Part shown: positions 5,580 through 6,076 of the stretch, in pieces
Numbering within the stretch: position 1 is the stretch's first letter
Layout: each line of letters starts with the position of its first letter
From: JANNPJ01 sp031400005
GTDB taxonomy: Bacteria > Actinomycetota > Actinomycetes > Actinomycetales > Kineosporiaceae
Assembly: GCA_031400005.1 (NCBI GenBank)
Contig: JANNPJ010000059.1
Coordinates: forward strand, 1-6,076
Direction of reading: 5' to 3'
DNA: 6,076 bases
Translations under genes and position numbers: made by a program
Notes under the pieces: model-generated
The model's database searches: none
Told to the model about the DNA's origin: nothing
What the model saw: only the letters and a program-made list of their open reading frames with translations

Positions 5580-6076
5580 TCAGGGTGACGTCGTCCAGAG
5601 GGCGGAGATGGGAAGGCAACCGAGACCGCCGCCGAAGCTGAGCCGGTCTTGACCGCAGTAGAGAACGAATCCGGCCAGGAACCGGTCTCCGAGTCTGTCC
5701 CGGAGTACCCGCAAGCCCCGGAAGTCGTCAGGGGCGCACCGTCAATGCCGCTTTGACCTCGATGCCGACAACCCGTCCCGAGAGATCCTCGAGGACGGCG
5801 TCGACTTCCTGCTGATCGCGATCGCGGTAATGGAAGAGTTTGACGACGGGTTCGCACCACGTGAGTTGCCTGCCGATCTCGCCGAGAACGAAGTTCTCCA
5901 ACAGGTTGCCGGCTATAGACCCGGTGGTCAGGCCGCCGCTGAGGTGGGTGGCGAGACCGGAATCCACGAATGTGATCTTGGGGGCTGCAGTGGCCCTGGT
6001 CAACTGGCTGGGGGCGTAGGCGGGCAGGCGCTTGACCACGAAGATCGTCTCGAGGATCGACAGGTAGTTGCGTACG
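5580..6076 (-). CDS. AAA ATPase with DUF4143 region, C-terminal half, interrupted by a one-base frameshift
   Basis: The gene enters from the right edge on the minus strand, in frame from base 6075, so its Walker A/B ATPase part is outside the window. Visible from the edge: VRNYLSILETIFVVKRLPAY, then KITFVDSGLATHL, NLLENFVLGEIGRQLTW, KLFHYRDRDQQEVDAVLE and VVGIEVKAA. The last two supply D/E...ExK residues of a PD-(D/E)XK nuclease-like fold, typical of DUF4143. As written, the frame ends early at TGA 5728-5730, just after GIEVKAALTVRP. The missing ending is in the next frame: DDFRGLRVLRDRLGDRFLAG, FVLYCGQDRLSF and LGCLPISALW, stopping at TGA 5580-5582. Dropping one base of the GGGG run at 5731-5734 (CCCC on the coding strand) joins the two. 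The cellular role of these ATPases is not established. The GTG at 6037-6039 is an internal codon, not the start. Family assignment is firm. Confidence 0.9.

Noticed and set aside
5369..5860. Minus-strand frame of 163 codons overlapping the end of the DUF4143 gene
   Set aside because: The overlapped region is explained by the frameshifted DUF4143 C-terminus in another frame; this frame shows no motif.

Overview
The window is high-GC DNA with the codon habits and gene families of an actinomycete (ECF42-type sigma factor with a DGPF/YCII partner, actinobacterial-type initiator tRNA, AAA/DUF4143 protein). I would not name a genus. It reads as a chromosomal stress-sigma locus followed by a scrapyard of insertion sequences, then a tRNA-derived attachment-like site, a repeat-rich spacer and the end of an ATPase gene entering from the right.

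Layout. 1-1520 (+): the C-terminal part of a YCII/DGPF protein and, 13 bases later, an ECF42-type sigma factor carrying a one-base frameshift near its end. 1541-2476: three truncated transposase pieces: an integrase-type C-terminus on +, another integrase-type C-terminus on -, and the C-terminal half of an IS5-type DDE transposase on +, abutting the second piece at about 2092. 2480-4828: one apparently intact insertion sequence with 21-bp terminal inverted repeats (20/21 matching) and a 733-residue DDE transposase. 4835-5012: a possible promoter, a 45-nt 3' half of initiator tRNA-Met including CCA, and a very strong hairpin. 5088-5330: a previously unexplained family of degenerate repeats (TTCTCA-N3-AAC-CT, six direct copies and one inverted) spaced at roughly 20, 30, 31, 30 and 64 bases. 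5580-6076 (-): C-terminal half of an AAA ATPase with a DUF4143 / PD-(D/E)XK-like region, also frameshifted by one base.

How it fits together. The YCII gene and sigma factor are a known partnership: ECF42 factors usually control neighbouring DGPF genes. The mobile pieces show repeated insertion and deletion between the sigma gene and the tRNA fragment. The tRNA half is what remains at the far end when an integrase-driven element enters a tRNA 3' end, so everything left of 4911 could lie inside an old island whose other end is outside the window. Both frameshifts are repaired by removing one C from a C-run, which points first to read or assembly error and only second to decay or to +1 slippage on proline CCC codons.

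I see no CRISPR array, toxin-antitoxin pair, defence operon or biosynthetic cluster. The most unusual unexplained signals are the repeat family at 5088-5330 and the tRNA half with a ribosome-binding site and ATG placed directly in front of it.
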